A DNA stretch of 64,000 bases from the NCBI GenBank assembly GCA_907163375.1, contig CAJQUW010015612.1, positions 124,101 to 188,100 of the forward strand, written 5' to 3'. Each line of letters starts with the position of its first letter. The stretch's first letter is position 1. The translations under genes were made by a program, and so were the position numbers. Shown one piece after another: positions 1 to 15,100 of the stretch. The notes under the pieces were generated by a model, which searched no databases, was not told the DNA's origin, and was given only the letters and a program-made list of their open reading frames with translations. The DNA comes from Prostheceraeus crozeri. Lineage: Eukaryota; Platyhelminthes; Polycladida; Euryleptidae.

Positions 1-191
1 GCGGCTAATATTCTTCGTTGCTGGGTTTCATTGGATAAAAGTGAAAGGCAATCGCAAGGAAATGGAGAAGGCTGGAGTTATCGCTATGGCTCCACATAGT
101 ACATATCTTGACATCATCGTGATGTTTGCTTGTAACTCATTCCCTATGCCAATCGCCCGATATGAATCCATACGACAACCCTTAGTCGGAC
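1..191 (+). CDS. LPCAT2: LPCAT2-like exon a (partial, carries motif I)
   Basis: The reading frame starts at base 2 and the exon is cut by the window edge. It encodes the end of the membrane-associated segment, then the HX4D catalytic motif as PHSTYLD. In this family the His acts as the general base and the Asp supports it. The donor is GTGAGT at 192, and the split Arg codon is completed by exon b. Confidence 0.92.
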
Positions 192-3100
192 GTGAGTACT
201 CTATCAAACTCTAATTCTAATATCTACATTAGATTTTTAACTCTGAAGCAAAATCCAGCTATTAGCGATTCTTTCAAAATTTAGTACTTGACTTCATGCC
301 AACTACACCGTAGTTTGCCCAAGTATACATGTACAGGGCGTGCTTGTAAATGGGCCTTGAGTTTCCGACCCGCCCCAGTCCCGCTTTATCGGGAGCTGTC
401 AGGTCCAGGCCAGTCCCGCTCCGCCCATTTTGTGCCTTGGCCCGTTGTGAATATTGCTTCCATAAATTGAGATGCACTTTTAAGTCTTGCTTTCATTGTA
501 GATGTTTTCTATATGACTATGAAATGCTTTGCAATTGGCGAATTTCATGAATTTCTTGAGTTTGATTTTTGCCATGAGCTAAGAATAGCCAGATGAATTT
601 ATTTTTTGTTATAGATGGACAATCGATAGGCATAGTAAACTTTGAAGTAAAATTGGCTGGACTGGACCAATCTTAGATCACGACTGCGGCTGTTGATTTG
701 CGTGGTTCATTCAGAAGTTGCTGTGAAGTGTGTGTATGTCTCAATAGCACCAACATCACGTATTTTACATAAAATTGCATCCTCATATTCAAACCATGAT
801 GTATTGGTTGTATAAATTTTCAAATCCTCCCCGTCCTTGGCTCTTTTATGTTCGCAAATTTCAGACCCAAGCCTACCCCCGTGGGCTACCCGGCTCACTT
901 ACAAGTCTTCGTGAGACAATATTAGTGCCCCGATTTGATGGCCAGAAACTTGATGGCAAATAGTAATACCACAAAGAATACACCAACAGACAATTTAATT
1001 TTTATAGTTTCGATTATAATTTCAAAAATGATGAATTGTGCTGAAAAATAACACATTGTATCGTTAATTACGGGATTGTGTTGAAACTCTAAAAAAGTAG
1101 AAAAAATAATTGAAAAATTTTGAACTCAAAAGAAACTGATTCAAAACCTTGTTTTCATACATGGTCTTAACACTGCAACCAATTTTCAACGTTATACATA
1201 ATGAGGTTAAACATGGAATTAAACGATCTCCTTGTAAAGAGATCGAGTTTCGTGGAGACCTAAGCAGTGTAAAATGCAGTTTTGTGATCATTCTGAAGTC
1301 GACACTCACATGCATGTGTTCAAGCTGAGTCATGGCGAGATGTTTTTTATTTGTAAAGGTTATTTATTCTGACATTAGAGCTGCGTACTGGGAAAATAGC
1401 TTCAACAGTGAGCTGCTATTAGATCGTTGACTTTTCGTGCTTCAAGTGACCCATTGTTTCGTTCACATTAACTGTCAAATTGATTCGTCACTTCAAAATT
1501 GCTCTCCTTTACCAATTCAATTTACGCTTCGCCAATGGACATTTTCAAGATTATCCTGGAAAGTAGTCAATACATTCCTATGCCGAATCAACGTTTATTC
1601 TATCTTAATGCGTCAACGTTGCTACTTAGTCAACTTTCCTTGAAGCAAAAGTTGGATTCTAAACTGACATATTTTGGAAAATGGGAATCTGTTGTGACAG
1701 CGCTATGTGACAAGTAAAAGTGATATTGATACAAGTGTCTTAATTTGAATTGTAGAATTTTTGAATAAACGATGCAAAATAAGTTATTTTTCAATTTCTG
1801 CAGAGCTCTTGGGTTTTGCTGCATTCTTCCTACAAGTTCACTTGTGCGTCACTTAAAGTTTGCAAAATGATTTCAAAAACGTTTCTTTTATATTTTCTTT
1901 GGTTACTGATTATGAATAATAACATGCGAACTTAACGTCAAATCAATGTTTGAAAAACAATTTGCAGCCATCAAGTCACACAAGCTACATTCAAAATATG
2001 GGAAGGTGGGCTAGACTTGTGGCTGGGCTGTTGTATTCGACATTTCCGTCTAATGCTGAGAAAAGGAAGGTACAGAATAGAAATGAAAAAGGCGAAGAAT
2101 TGCTTTTCTGGGTGACACATTGTCTCACATAAGGAAATATCATTCACTGTGAAGGTGTTTCGGGGCCTCCACAATAATCGCATTTCAACTGACATTTGTC
2201 CAGGAATATTCAGTGACCGACCAGGATCGAGGTCCTGGGTTTTGACAATGTCTATCTTTGCAGCGATAAAAACATCATTAATTCCAGCTGCGCATTGGGT
2301 TTCTGATTTGACAACTTTCTATGTGAATGGAACAGTGAACAGGCACTGTTGGAGTGACGAAAATCCTTGCGTCAAGAAGCCTAAGATCAGATATCTGTTG
2401 CAGTGTGGGTCATTCCGTGATTCGTAGAAGAAAGCAAGAAGGCATGAGAAAGCAATCAGAGAAGTGGACATGCATGTAGATCGTTTCGTCGTGGGCGAAT
2501 ATAAGGCAGAAGAAAGCTAGAAGATCGAGATATATGGAAGAATTGGATTTCAGAGGAAAAGCGAAATAGAAGACTAATTGATAAAGTCATGAAATAGAGC
2601 TTTCGTGGACATAGAGGACATTGGTGTGACGATCTTTTGTAACTTCTGTAAATTTCATTCTTCCGTTCTATTAACACAATCTTTCAGGACATTGATATGT
2701 ACTATCTACACAGCTTTCTACCAGTTTGTAATTGTTAAAACTTTGCATAAGTTTAATTCATAAAAATCAATGCTTTGAGAATGGCTAACAGTACAATTGT
2801 AAAAAGCGCTTCAGGGGAAGAAAATGTTCTGATATCTGGTGAATGGGGAACCTCCATAATAATCAAGGCAATTTTAATCCACAACCACTTATCCCAAAAG
2901 TACTTTGTACAGCTTTGGTATTGAAGTGCACAATTAGAACCAATTTTGTGTTTGCCGCATGCTCGACTGTTTAACTCCAATGGCTACGATTTCTAATAAA
3001 CATTTTTGAGAAATGATTTTTGACACGTTGTGACCTTGTCAAAAAGTACTGTAAATTGAACTCGGAATCTGCTTCAATCGCGCGGGGCTTGTGATGCGAC

Positions 3101-6100
3101 ATTGAGTGCAATGTATATGTACAGTGATATTAAATGAATCTGTAACACAATATTATAAGGTATGACTATGAAACTTCATAATTTTTTGCATGTTGCATTA
3201 CAAGTATAGTACAGCACAATTTATACATTCTACAGTTTAGTCTTAGTCTTTAGGACTTATCTGTCTAACGACAGAATTATCAGATAATAAACTTTTTGAA
3301 AATTAAAGAAAGCTCAGGTTATGCTTGTATGCTCAGTGCTTACTAAAGATCGTGTTGATGAGCATTATTCATTCATAAAGAAGCAGTTCATCTAGAATGA
3401 GTGATTGGTTTATTACAAAGTGTCTCTGATTTCTATAATTATCATATTTTTTAATTAAAAAACTAGCTGCAATAAAGCGGGTGCTGAGAAATTCAACTGG
3501 TTTTAATCATGTTTGGATACATCTTTTAGTACAGTATTGCAATTACAGTCACAAAATCGAAGTTATGAATTTAGTTTGAATGGAATACCTCGGATGGTAG
3601 GAAAATTCAGTTGATAATGAACCGTATATCGGTGCAAAAGTGCAGAAAGTACAAGCTTCCACTCTGTCCACCATGTTACCGCAGCTCTCATTATAGATTA
3701 CTAACTTGACTTGGTGAGAGTTGTCATTGTATGAAGGCTGTTCCTCTTTAATTTGCTAGTATGGCCTTGTGTCCCGCGGTTGGCTAAAGTTAAGAAATAA
3801 TCTCCACTGGCCTTCAATTTGTGAGCATCACTGACTATTCAGCTTAAATATCAATTTATATGAAACTTTTATTTCCAATGCATTCAAATGATGAACTTCA
3901 CTTTGCATGATTTAAGAAGAGTAGACAAATGACTTTGACAATGAATTTTTTCGTTACTTTATCTTAAGGTCTGCTGCGCATAACTCAGCCGATTTGTGTA
4001 AAGCGGGAGGATCCAGAATCTCGTCACAAGACTGTCTCTGAAATCAAACGAAGAGCTCGTGGAAGAGAGGAAGGTTGGCCTCAGGTTTGTCTATTCCCTG
4101 AAGGCACGACTACCAATCGAACTTGCCTGATCAATTTCAAAGTTGGAGCATTCTTACCCGGAGTTCCTGTTCAACCAGTCCTTTTGCGATGGCCTAATCG
4201 AGTTGTAAGTGTGATTAACTGACATGGTGATTGCATGGAATCTTTTAATTGATAACAGCAGCTAAACAAGATTTCTCAAAGCAAATATTTTGATTTTACA
4301 AGTAATAATTGCTGCACCATTTATGTCTCTTACGAGTGTGCGAGCATAGCTGCCAAATGCATGATATTTCAGATGTGAACGATGAGGGTGATAGACAACC
4401 TTGTAAAACTGATAACAGGGATATCGATGTCGAAATACGAGACGTTAGTTATTAATATTTGATGTGCTGTAATAAATATCTCTATGGAAGGGGTACGATG
4501 CCTGTGGCATGATGTTTCATTTCATCACGATTGATCAGAAGTTTCTCGCTGTAGATTTTCCGGTGTTTACTTTCGGAGTAGACCGTTAGTAAAAGCATAG
4601 ATGATTTGATCAAGGATTTGGGAATTAGATTAGTTAGAAGTATTATATTATTGACTCAAAAGATGCTTCAAAAGTAATGTAACATTGGGTTGTGGTCGAT
4701 CGCCACTTGCAGGCATGCGGGATTGACTTGTAGACCATCTGTAGACCATTTGTAGACTTGCAGCCATCTGTAGTCATTTGAAAATTCTTTAGTGCAGTTC
4801 TTAATTAGTTTTGGTAATCTATCCGTTGATGCAATCTGAGAGATCACAGGCAAAAAATTGGAAAACACTCACACAAGTTTAGTTTTTGATTCGACTATAG
4901 GGATTACACCTGAATAAGATCCTGTATCCGGACGGATTTCGGTTTTCTAGTATTGATGTGGACCATTTCACTTCGTTGTCATTCATAAAGGAAAGCATTA
5001 TGATATTTTGAATAGTATGAAGTCAGGTATTCATGGTAAAGATTAATATTTAATGTGCTGCATGACCATGCTACAATTAACTATGGGTATAATTATCATC
5101 ATTATCAGAAAACTAAAAGTTGTTCTGTTCCACATGATGTAATATGATTGACTGAATTATTTCATTAAAGCAGTAGATTTGTCATTATGTTATTGATCGA
5201 CTGTTGAAAGTGTTCTTTTTCTCGATAAGTTATTCACTGAAAAATTGAGGATCACACATCCCAGCATAGATTGTTAAGTCACTTTCGCCTTTAGATAAAA
5301 CATGCTCGTCAAAATTTGACGGAGCTCAAGTTATCTTTCACAAAATCTTTGAAAGTTAAGCGCGCAAGTACTGAGATTCAAATATGCCCAATAAATATAT
5401 AATATCACAGTAGAACCTTACTAAGCTTGCTATTATTAGGCTTAATAATTTGTTATTGCGCAAGTGTGGGCATCTTCTGCACGTGCATTTTCTGTTAAAT
5501 ACGTAGCATGGAAACACTCGTTATTCTGTGATCACTCGTTACAGCACAACCTTGCGTTAAAGTCAATGTCACTTACTTATGGCAGAAAATCTATCTCATC
5601 CAAAAATAGCATTGTGCTGTGAAAGTGGGGAACTGCAGAGAGACATAATAACACAAAAACAGGGAGATAAAAGGAGGGTTCTTGATTAGAATTTTTCTCC
5701 TGTGAAATTTAATGATAATAAAATAATTCGTCTTGTGCTCTCTAGATTTAGGATCCGAGTGGATCCTGTGCGTTTACTTGCATGCATGCCCAGATCCTAG
5801 GATCCTGGACACTGGTATTGATCCGAGCTCCTTAAAAAAGTTCAGGTATTTTCTCAAGTGCAGTAGAAGTGAAAACAACTGTTGACAACCATTGTTAGAC
5901 TCTGGTCAAGACGATTGTTATTGAACCTCGTCAAGGCATTGCTCAACATTAGCATAATTTCTTCTGTCAATGAAGTGAAGTCAAAGGTGTGTTGAACTTT
6001 CTCCAACGAATTTTCCTTTTCTTTTCAGGATTGGGTTACATGGACGTGGCAAGGTCACAGCGCGTAAGTTTGTGCAATCTTTAAATTATTCATTGCTTTG

Positions 6101-9100
6101 CTATGTGTCCTCTGTCATAACTGATCATTGTATCCTTCAACGTGCGCTACAGAGAAATTGACGTCGTGGTTTTATTACTTCCCTTCATCCGTTTACACTT
6201 CAATTCCTTGCCTAGAATTTGAAATCCATTATATGCAACCTCTACCTGGCATTTTCACGACCTCCACTGTTTGCTTTAAAAAGTGCTAGATTGAAATATG
6301 ATGGCTCAAACAATAATGTTCTCACAGTCATTCCTTTCTGTATTCAGTATCACATGTAAGACAGTTATAAAGGACATCATTGTCACAGGTTCTTGTTCCT
6401 TGCCACAACACGCTATAATTCGAGGGAAGCAATGCGAATAAATGAATATAAGAGCGGATGACTTTAGAAATGAATTGACCTCACGAAATTTTGTCTTCCC
6501 AGCGTCAATATAAAACATCAAAAAGCTGATTTACATAACTTACGATCAAATCTGTGATGCTTTCTGACAAAATGATGAATTTTTACTTTATGTGATTGAC
6601 AGCGCGACATTTTCAGCAGATTGACAATGATTGTGGTATGAGACTCATCATCTTACTCACATGCTTTCTTATTGAAAAATTACGATTTGTAATTTCAGTG
6701 ATTATTATGTATCTATTGACCTCTGGCCGGTAAACACAATAGCGGATGCAAGTATCATTTGAAACATGAGAATGCAAGCTCTCGAATGATGTGTGATACG
6801 TCGTTGCCCGACGACTTGATTGGAAGGTATTAGAATCGATTGAATTTCAACATGATTTAGCAATACTTTTTTTGTGTATCAACTCTTTAGAAACTATAAC
6901 ACTATAGATAACTAAAGAAGTATAACTCGTATTATACATAACTATTCCTGCGTAGCATCGTCCAACAAAAGAGTACTTGCAATAAGAACATAGACATTGA
7001 ATAAAACTAATATATAATAAATTATTTATATATATATATATATATTTAAACACTGAGTTGTAAATGTTCACGTACAGCATTTTCATATTGAAACCATAAG
7101 TATGACGCGTAGATATGGAAACTATAACGCGCACCTTGACATCAGAAGAAGCTTCATCTCTCAACGGCTGGTGGTTCATTATTTTAACATTATTCAATTA
7201 TCAAGTATCTAAATTTATTGATATTATTAAATTTTTTAATATTTAAATTTATGTTCAATTTTGACATCCAATTTCTTGCATTTTATAATCAAGGATGTCG
7301 TCTCAAATGATTCATTATTAATTATAAGCAAGCTCATTTGTATTGTGTTCGAATGAACTTCGCTTTTAAGAGTAGTGTCAGTTAATATTTTGCCAATTTT
7401 GAGAAAACGTGCAAAGTCTATCATGAGGATAATTTATTTGCAATTTGTTTTTTAACTGAAGACAATAATTAACTAAATTATCTCATTTGATTCTATTGAT
7501 CTTCATTAATTTTATGACCCGTGCAAATTGCATTTGAAATTAAACTTAGTTCAATTTGAACTTTTAATTCAGAGCACTTGAACCTCGGTAAGAGACATTA
7601 TAATCGGAAATATATTGTGTAACACATTGTGAAACGAAATGCCTGTTCTTGACCCTGATAAGAATCCTTATTCTTTCATCAGTGAGGGTGCCTCGCAGGA
7701 TTTACAACAAGGTATTTTGGTGAACAATGACGTGAACAGCATAGCGGCGTAGAATTCTAGATTGCAGAACCGAATCAGTTTAATATGAGTAATTGAATCA
7801 TCTCGATTTATGAATTGGAGAGAATTGCCAATACGATTGTGCGGATACTAATGCGAATAATCAGAAAATTGTTACAAAAAATCATACTCCGATTATCTGA
7901 GCCCATCCATTGACCCCATGTCTTTTGATTTTCACATTGCTAATCAGCGTATCAATATACCTTTCGGATGAGTATGGACATTTGAGGTAATTAAATCTAC
8001 ATCAATAGGGTGTATGGCATCAGCTGAAATGTCGAAATTGGGGATACATGAACCGCAGAAAATCGTCACAACTCAATTCGAGAAAGTAATCAGATGACAT
8101 GATCCGAATTTGTTGCCTATATTATAGTATATTTAGTATCTGGATGATCGTATCAGTGTCTGATTGACTCTTCGATAATTGATTCTGTGATGAAGCTACC
8201 CTTATGGATTCACTTATGATTTCAATATTGCTTTGAATTGAGCAATAAATGAATTCATCACACGCATCCTGCCGACTTCCAATGACACTTTCAGGATTCG
8301 TCCACTGGATCGAAAGATCGGTGGGCCAAGCATTTATCAACAGTGCCACGCAGACGATTGATATTTCGCAATATTGCTTTGAATTCCACGGAGGCTCATC
8401 CAATCAATATTCATAGTCGATTGTTGCATAGTGCTAAGTATATACAAAATGTTATCAGTCCTCCAAATTACACTATTTGTCTTTACTATGTCTTTAGTCT
8501 TGGTCGCATTTCTGACTGCTCCACTCTACACTGCATCACCTGAGGAGTTGATCCAGCTCATGATTGAAGCTATTTGACACATTTTTATCAAATGTGGACA
8601 CACACACCCATGTACAAGAATGTAAAATTTTGTTTATTTAAGAACGTGTCGTTTGCTAAACTAGCTTCCCTTGCTATCAGTTTGGGACTTTTGACTGACA
8701 TTTGTACTTGAGTGAACGTGAGCTCCAGTGGCAGATTTGTCACGCTTGAATATTCACTACATGCAGTTGAGTTTAAAAGGTTGAGCTTTTCTGCGATTAA
8801 TCGTGTCTTGACATCATGTAAGCAAATGAACCTTTTGATAAAGTTCTTTGCGAACTCTCTGCAAGAACAGTGCAACTATATAGGTGCAACTTCTAAAGGA
8901 AATGTGCAACTAAATACTTTATCATTATATGACATTGTAATTCATCGATAATGAAGCTTCAATAGTTTCCTCTTTAAAGAAGATTTATACTGTTAACACA
9001 CCACAATGTGTTAGGAGGACTTATGTCACCTAATTGTCATCCATTGATTAACATTAACATCTTCAGAAACATAAGCCATTAAAAATTCAATTATTTAGTG

Positions 9101-12100
9101 AAGTAGTAACTGCAGTGAACAACGATAAAATGAACAATATTGATGAACAATCGAACAGATCAACATTTTTTGACAGAATAGTGATACCCACCTTCCTGAT
9201 GCGAGATCTTTCACCCTGTATTACCTGTCAGGCAACTTAAGGCAACTGTGTTTAAGTTAAATGACATAATATTAATGCTGAGGCAAAGTGCAAATTTAAT
9301 TTAAGAGGTCGGTTTTCACTAGTATGACGGAACTTTGCGTATTACTTTACGTTATCGCAACCATCATAGTGATGATTTGCTTGCGACTTCAGCTGGAAGC
9401 CTTGCAGTGAGTTGTGTCTTCTACTTAAATAGCCTATTGTTGCAAGTCGTCAGCTGATTACAATAGCTTTATGAGGAAAGTGCGTGATTCAGATGGTGTG
9501 ATGTCATACTATAACCTTCAGCCAAGAAATGTTGAGATCCTTTATGTTGTAAATGGTTGTTATATCCGTAGGTGTTTGAATATAATAATCAATGAGCATA
9601 AATTCTGCAGGTATGACTTGATAAAATCATGAAATAAGAATAGTTAACCATGTGCAGCAAGATACTGATGATGATCAAGGTCCCTGCCAATTCCTGATAT
9701 CTGATTTAATTAATACTATTCGGGTGATCAAAGTTTCCCTTCTCCAATTCAAACATTCTTAATAAAAGCGCAAATTTGTTTAAAAATATCAAATCTTTTT
9801 CGTCATCTACGCTCGTGCCATCAAAATTCCACTTGCAATTATTATCTGACTTCGCAATTTTGGCAATTGACAGATAACCATGAAGACGTCAGAGAAATTT
9901 ATCAGAAGCGATGATTGCGGACAATATAACGATACTTGAACATGATGAGAGAATTGATGAAAAAATCAACTGTTTTTAGCGTATGGAGTTCAGGAAATCA
10001 CATATCTGGTAACACTATCCTAGAATTAGGACGGATACTCCTTCACTTTGTCATAGAGTTCGCACTCTGCTTGCGTCAACCTTTGAACATTCAGTGGTGC
10101 CGCTTTGATAACATAGGAAATAATATGTATATAATTCATGATAATTGCTTTGAAAGGTTCACTCTTGTTACTTTAATGACTGTCTCGACGGCATAAGGCA
10201 TGCGAATCGAATCACCACGAATAAAGTTTAGCCTCAATTTGTCTACCTTTTTGACTAGTTCTTAAGAACTAGTGAGTTAAAGAACCTAGGAAACCTGATA
10301 GACTGGCATGAATAATCATAACGATCTTGACAACAAAGGTCTGTCTTAGTTTATTAAATATCTAAGTAGAATGACAGCCATAAAGTCAATGACAGACACC
10401 AATACCCTTGATTCCCCACAGCACTCGCCTGACCTAGGAATCAGGCCGCAAAATGAATGCTGGTAGCATTCATTGAATAAAAGTATGACAATGAGCTGTC
10501 AATATCACATGGAGCTGACTTCTGCCTTCACTCGCATTCCTTTTTTATTGTCTTCGTGGCCTAGTGACGAAGGTGCAAGCTCGTTTCCCCCGCAGACTTT
10601 TGTGATAGTGCCTTACCATCTTTCTTTAGAAGTGACGTTATTAGCATATCAAAGTACTTCCCGATTAATCGTTAACTGCAGGGTACGCCTTAGCCCGAAA
10701 TGAATTTCGAATTAACCAAGCAATGTTTTTCGATAATACATGCATGTAGTTCGAATATCTATTTTCCTAATCTTCGTCTCCTATCAATGATCCTTTCTTG
10801 CCGATGGAATGTTTCATCGGTGATTGATTGAATTTAATGTGATATTAATGCATTCTTATGGTTGAGAGCTGTTATATCACATTTCACCAACCGATGTTAC
10901 TACGGCACACTGGTTCAAGAAGTCAAACGTTTATTCATGCTGCACGTTCTACTACTAAGCATCAAATTACGAATCACACAACTCTGTGTTGCGTCCAGAT
11001 ATCAAATTTATCAAAGATTGAATCGATCAGTTCCCTATCTGGTTTTGATTGATTGATAAGATTGCTCTCGACAGGATCACAGTAAACTAATCAGAAATAC
11101 TTAACAAGCTGGATCTATTCCGACTGACTAACGAACTCGCAGTGAGAAACTTCTTACATAGTTGACCAATCTAGGGAAGATCATTTTGAATAAAGCACAA
11201 CATTTTGGGTGGAACTCCCCACTTCTTGATATTTAGTCCGATCTTAACTTTTTTTGAAGTTGGCAGGATTTCGGCGTCTAAAGAAGGCACTACTAGACGC
11301 CGCTGGCCTGTCAACGTTTCAAAAACCTTACTTTATAAAATCGGCCATGACACGGAGAGTTTCAGTTTCATCTTGGCTGTTGTACTTTGCAAACTTCTAA
11401 GCTAGATGAAAATCAGGTCTCATCAATCCTTAGATGTAAGAAAATTTAGGTGAGATTATGAGATATGTCGAGATAGAAACATGTCGTCAATTATGACTCA
11501 ATTCATAACAATGCACTGATTTGTTACAACGAATTATAGTTATTCATGTCAAGCTTTGCTGTAGCCGATTGTTAAATTAGAAGTCTTTTGGAGAAAATTG
11601 CCCCATTCGCACATGCTACTGCAGAAGTGCAATGTAGATTTTAGAATATATAATACAAATATATATTATGTTATCAGTGAATATAATGGCCTCAGTGAAT
11701 ATGATGGCCTCAGTGAATATTGTATGTCTTGACAGAATATTAAGACACGAAAATTTGTTCCCTTGCAAAAGTCAGTCACAAAAATCAGTTTTCTAGCCAT
11801 CATATTCACTGAGGTATTTGACAAGAACTGGTGACACCTTTATCATGACTCATCTCTAGATTTGTAACAGAAGCGCACTCACTAACATTGATATCGCGAA
11901 CAATAATTACTGCATGTCATAAATCAATTAGTATATAATCTGAAAATTAATGCGTGATATCTACTGCAGCGTAGTAAATACAATGGAAATATAGCTTTTC
12001 AGCTCAAATCAAAAGTATATTTCTTCGATCAAGAGCTTTATTACTCTATATAATGTAAGGTGCCACTCCTTAAAAATGAATTCTTTCCTTTACACATCCT

Positions 12101-15100
12101 TATAATTATAATCAAACAACGATTGTTATTTCCATATGAGACTTGCAGTAAAACCTCAGTGCATCTTAATGAACTGTACAGGAAACCCACTGTTAAACGC
12201 TATTTATGTGAACTTAGGTGACCGATCACCGCATGCGTGAGACTTTGTCGCGAGATTTCATTATCTTATATGCAATATTGGAAATGAAGTAGTTGCAAAT
12301 GCGCACTTGGTGATGCATCCAATGTTCATTTCAATTGTGACTGTGAGTTACTGTGGCAATTTATTTGTGAAATTTCCTATAAAATTTTAATGATCTCTGA
12401 GACATGAACTAGACAACAGACAACTGACTACTTGAGGCATTTTCCTTCTGTTATAAATAGGGCGACCAAAATTTGACCAAAACTGACTTAAAATGTGAGT
12501 AAGTTTGACTATTTTTTGACCTAACGAAAACTGAACAGCTGCAAATTAAAGATATTTCATTTTTTCGTAATGCGCCAAATTACAATGTAGAGCAATGTTC
12601 TTACGATTATTTTCCACTTTGAATTTGCAGTCCTTGTTTGGTCATCATCTTTCTCCACATTGAAAAGTCACGCGGAGATGTGCAAGACCATACACAGTTC
12701 CCACACATTGTGGGAGAAATATATTTTCTTAACTGGATCACAGTGATGCTGCTCTTTTTCAAGCGCTTACCCAAGTGTCGTTTCACTTGGGATGTATCAA
12801 AACCAAGCTGGAGTGTCATTGCCTGGCCGAGTGTGACACATGTTTTCCGTGGGAGGGGGGAGTCCTGGAACCTCCTAGACTTTTTTGATATTGCTCCATA
12901 ATTATAAAAGGAACGATGATAATTGTTTGTGACTTTTGGTCTCTCCGTATTAATGTTATGCAAACCAATTTTTTTTCAAATTCGGCACATGGGAATATCT
13001 AAAATTTGACCTTGTAAAAAAGTTCTTTTTGTGAAATTGAGGACTTTTGTCAATTTCTCACAAAGTTATGCATCTTAATCAATTCAAGTCACAACAATCA
13101 CTTATAGATCTTTGACTAAGTGCAAATTAAATTCCAATCAACATGTTCTCTCATCCACGAATGAGTGATGATAATATTATCATAATATTATTGATATACA
13201 TGATAATTATCATATGATTATTATATGAATAATAGCGATTTACCGCAGATACTACTCATAGTGGCTGTATAAGTAATATGCTCAGCTTTGAGCTACTAAT
13301 AGTCACAACGTGGACACATTGTCATGCATCACAATAGATTTTATTGATTCATTATTATGGAGTTACAATATTTCTTCACAAAATATAACTAAGATTGTAG
13401 AAGGAAATTTACACGTATTTTCAAAAGTCTCCATTTATATTGTATTCAGCGACACTTAACTATCCCATTGCGATCAAGCATCAGAGATGTAACCGGTCCG
13501 GAATATTCCAGACCGGACCGGCGTCCGGCAGTGGACCGACGACCGGCATTGGACCGGCGACCGGATCTTTCGATGAATATATAGAGTTAAACATTGTTGC
13601 CTATAATTTGATACCGCATAAGATTACAAGCGAATAAGCCTATCGTGAGGTCAGTTATGGAGGCTGTAGGCCGAAACCTGATGTGCGAGCCTACTAGGCT
13701 ATTGGCTCATAGAGTAGACTAAGCATAAGATTGATGTATAGCTGTAGGTAAGCATTAATATAATGTACAGGCCTACGATGCACTATATTTAGGCCTTTAT
13801 ATATAGGCCCATCTTGTACCAGATAGGTCCTTTATAGTAGGCTAGACCTGCCTGTTATATGCTTAGCAGGCCCTAGCTACATGTTAGAATGTTACAACTC
13901 CTAGCCTAGGCTAGGAACACTTAATTTGATTTTGTCTAGAGCTAGGTTTATGCAGCAGTTTCGACAAATGCGAAGGCAACCCACTCGGCGAGCACAGCAT
14001 GGCAGCATAAGTGACTAAATGAAAATCAGTTCATAAGGAGTAGGACAAAAATTTCAAGATCGCCAATCACAGGCTGTCTATTGTTTTAGCGTTTGTCGTT
14101 GACCTTGCCGGTAGCCTTCCTAGCACCGAGAAACAGCCACTGTTACCTGAGAAGATCGCGCGCCTTGCTGGTGAAAGCACGTGATCAAGTCATCAAGCAT
14201 CGAACGGGAAAGTGCGTACCGGATAGATATCAGAATTGCCTGCACAGAAGTTTTCACGCCTAGAGGAGAGCGCATACCGTATGTAAATGTGCCTTGAAAA
14301 CGGCTGCTAAAATTAACAATTTACTGATTGACATGATGGATTCAACATGAAGGACACTTCCTCACATCATGCCGGATGAAATTGTGCCGATGTGACCGTC
14401 TCTGCCGGTATTGGCCGGTCTGATTTTTCAGACCGGACCGGACCGGCGACCGGTTACATCTCTGTCAAGCATACTCCCAATGCTGTTGTAAGACGCTTTC
14501 TTGAGATAACTGATCCAAACGTATCGTTCGGAACAATTGAGTCCCAGGAACATCAAAATCAGACCCCCGGGTTTTCGTAGCTCAATATAGCTCGGGTAAA
14601 ACGGGGTTAAGTAGGCTCCCGTCTAACTCAATTTGTTGAGGAGTTCGCCGAACATCCATAAGAGCCCTTTATACGTCTGAGTTTCAGCGTTCTGACATTG
14701 ACCTCCTGCGATTGATCGAAAGTCTAGGGAGCTGTCTGTTTTGGCTTCTTCATGATCAACCCATCCACATCAAGCTGCCCACCATTCTCACCTGTGGAAA
14801 ATGCGCATTTTCTATCGCTCAGCAATCAACGCCATAATGCGACTGAAAAAGATGTCACCCAAAAAAGTGTCACCCGAACTGAGATTTGAAAATCGCAAAG
14901 AAGTGCTTCAGAAATTCAAAAGAAAATCCAGCGTTACTAAAAATGGTGGAACTTGACTGCATTTTGACACATTATTTACTTTTGACTTTATTGATACAAA
15001 ATATGTTTTTTTATTTTTTTTTGACTTTCGGTCGCTCGAGTTATACGCATTTCTCGAAATGTGACTATTCTACAATATTTGCGTGACAGGTATATTGATG

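Noticed and set aside
5750-5815. Cluster of GGATCC-like words
   Set aside because: Several near-palindromic words but no consistent unit length, termini or counterpart elsewhere.
6847-7197. 116-codon minus-strand open frame
   Set aside because: It contains the translation of the (TA)n microsatellite (YIYIYI) and has no other support.
12607-12963. 118-codon open frame on the minus strand
   Set aside because: No recognisable motif, AT-rich surroundings and no partner exons.
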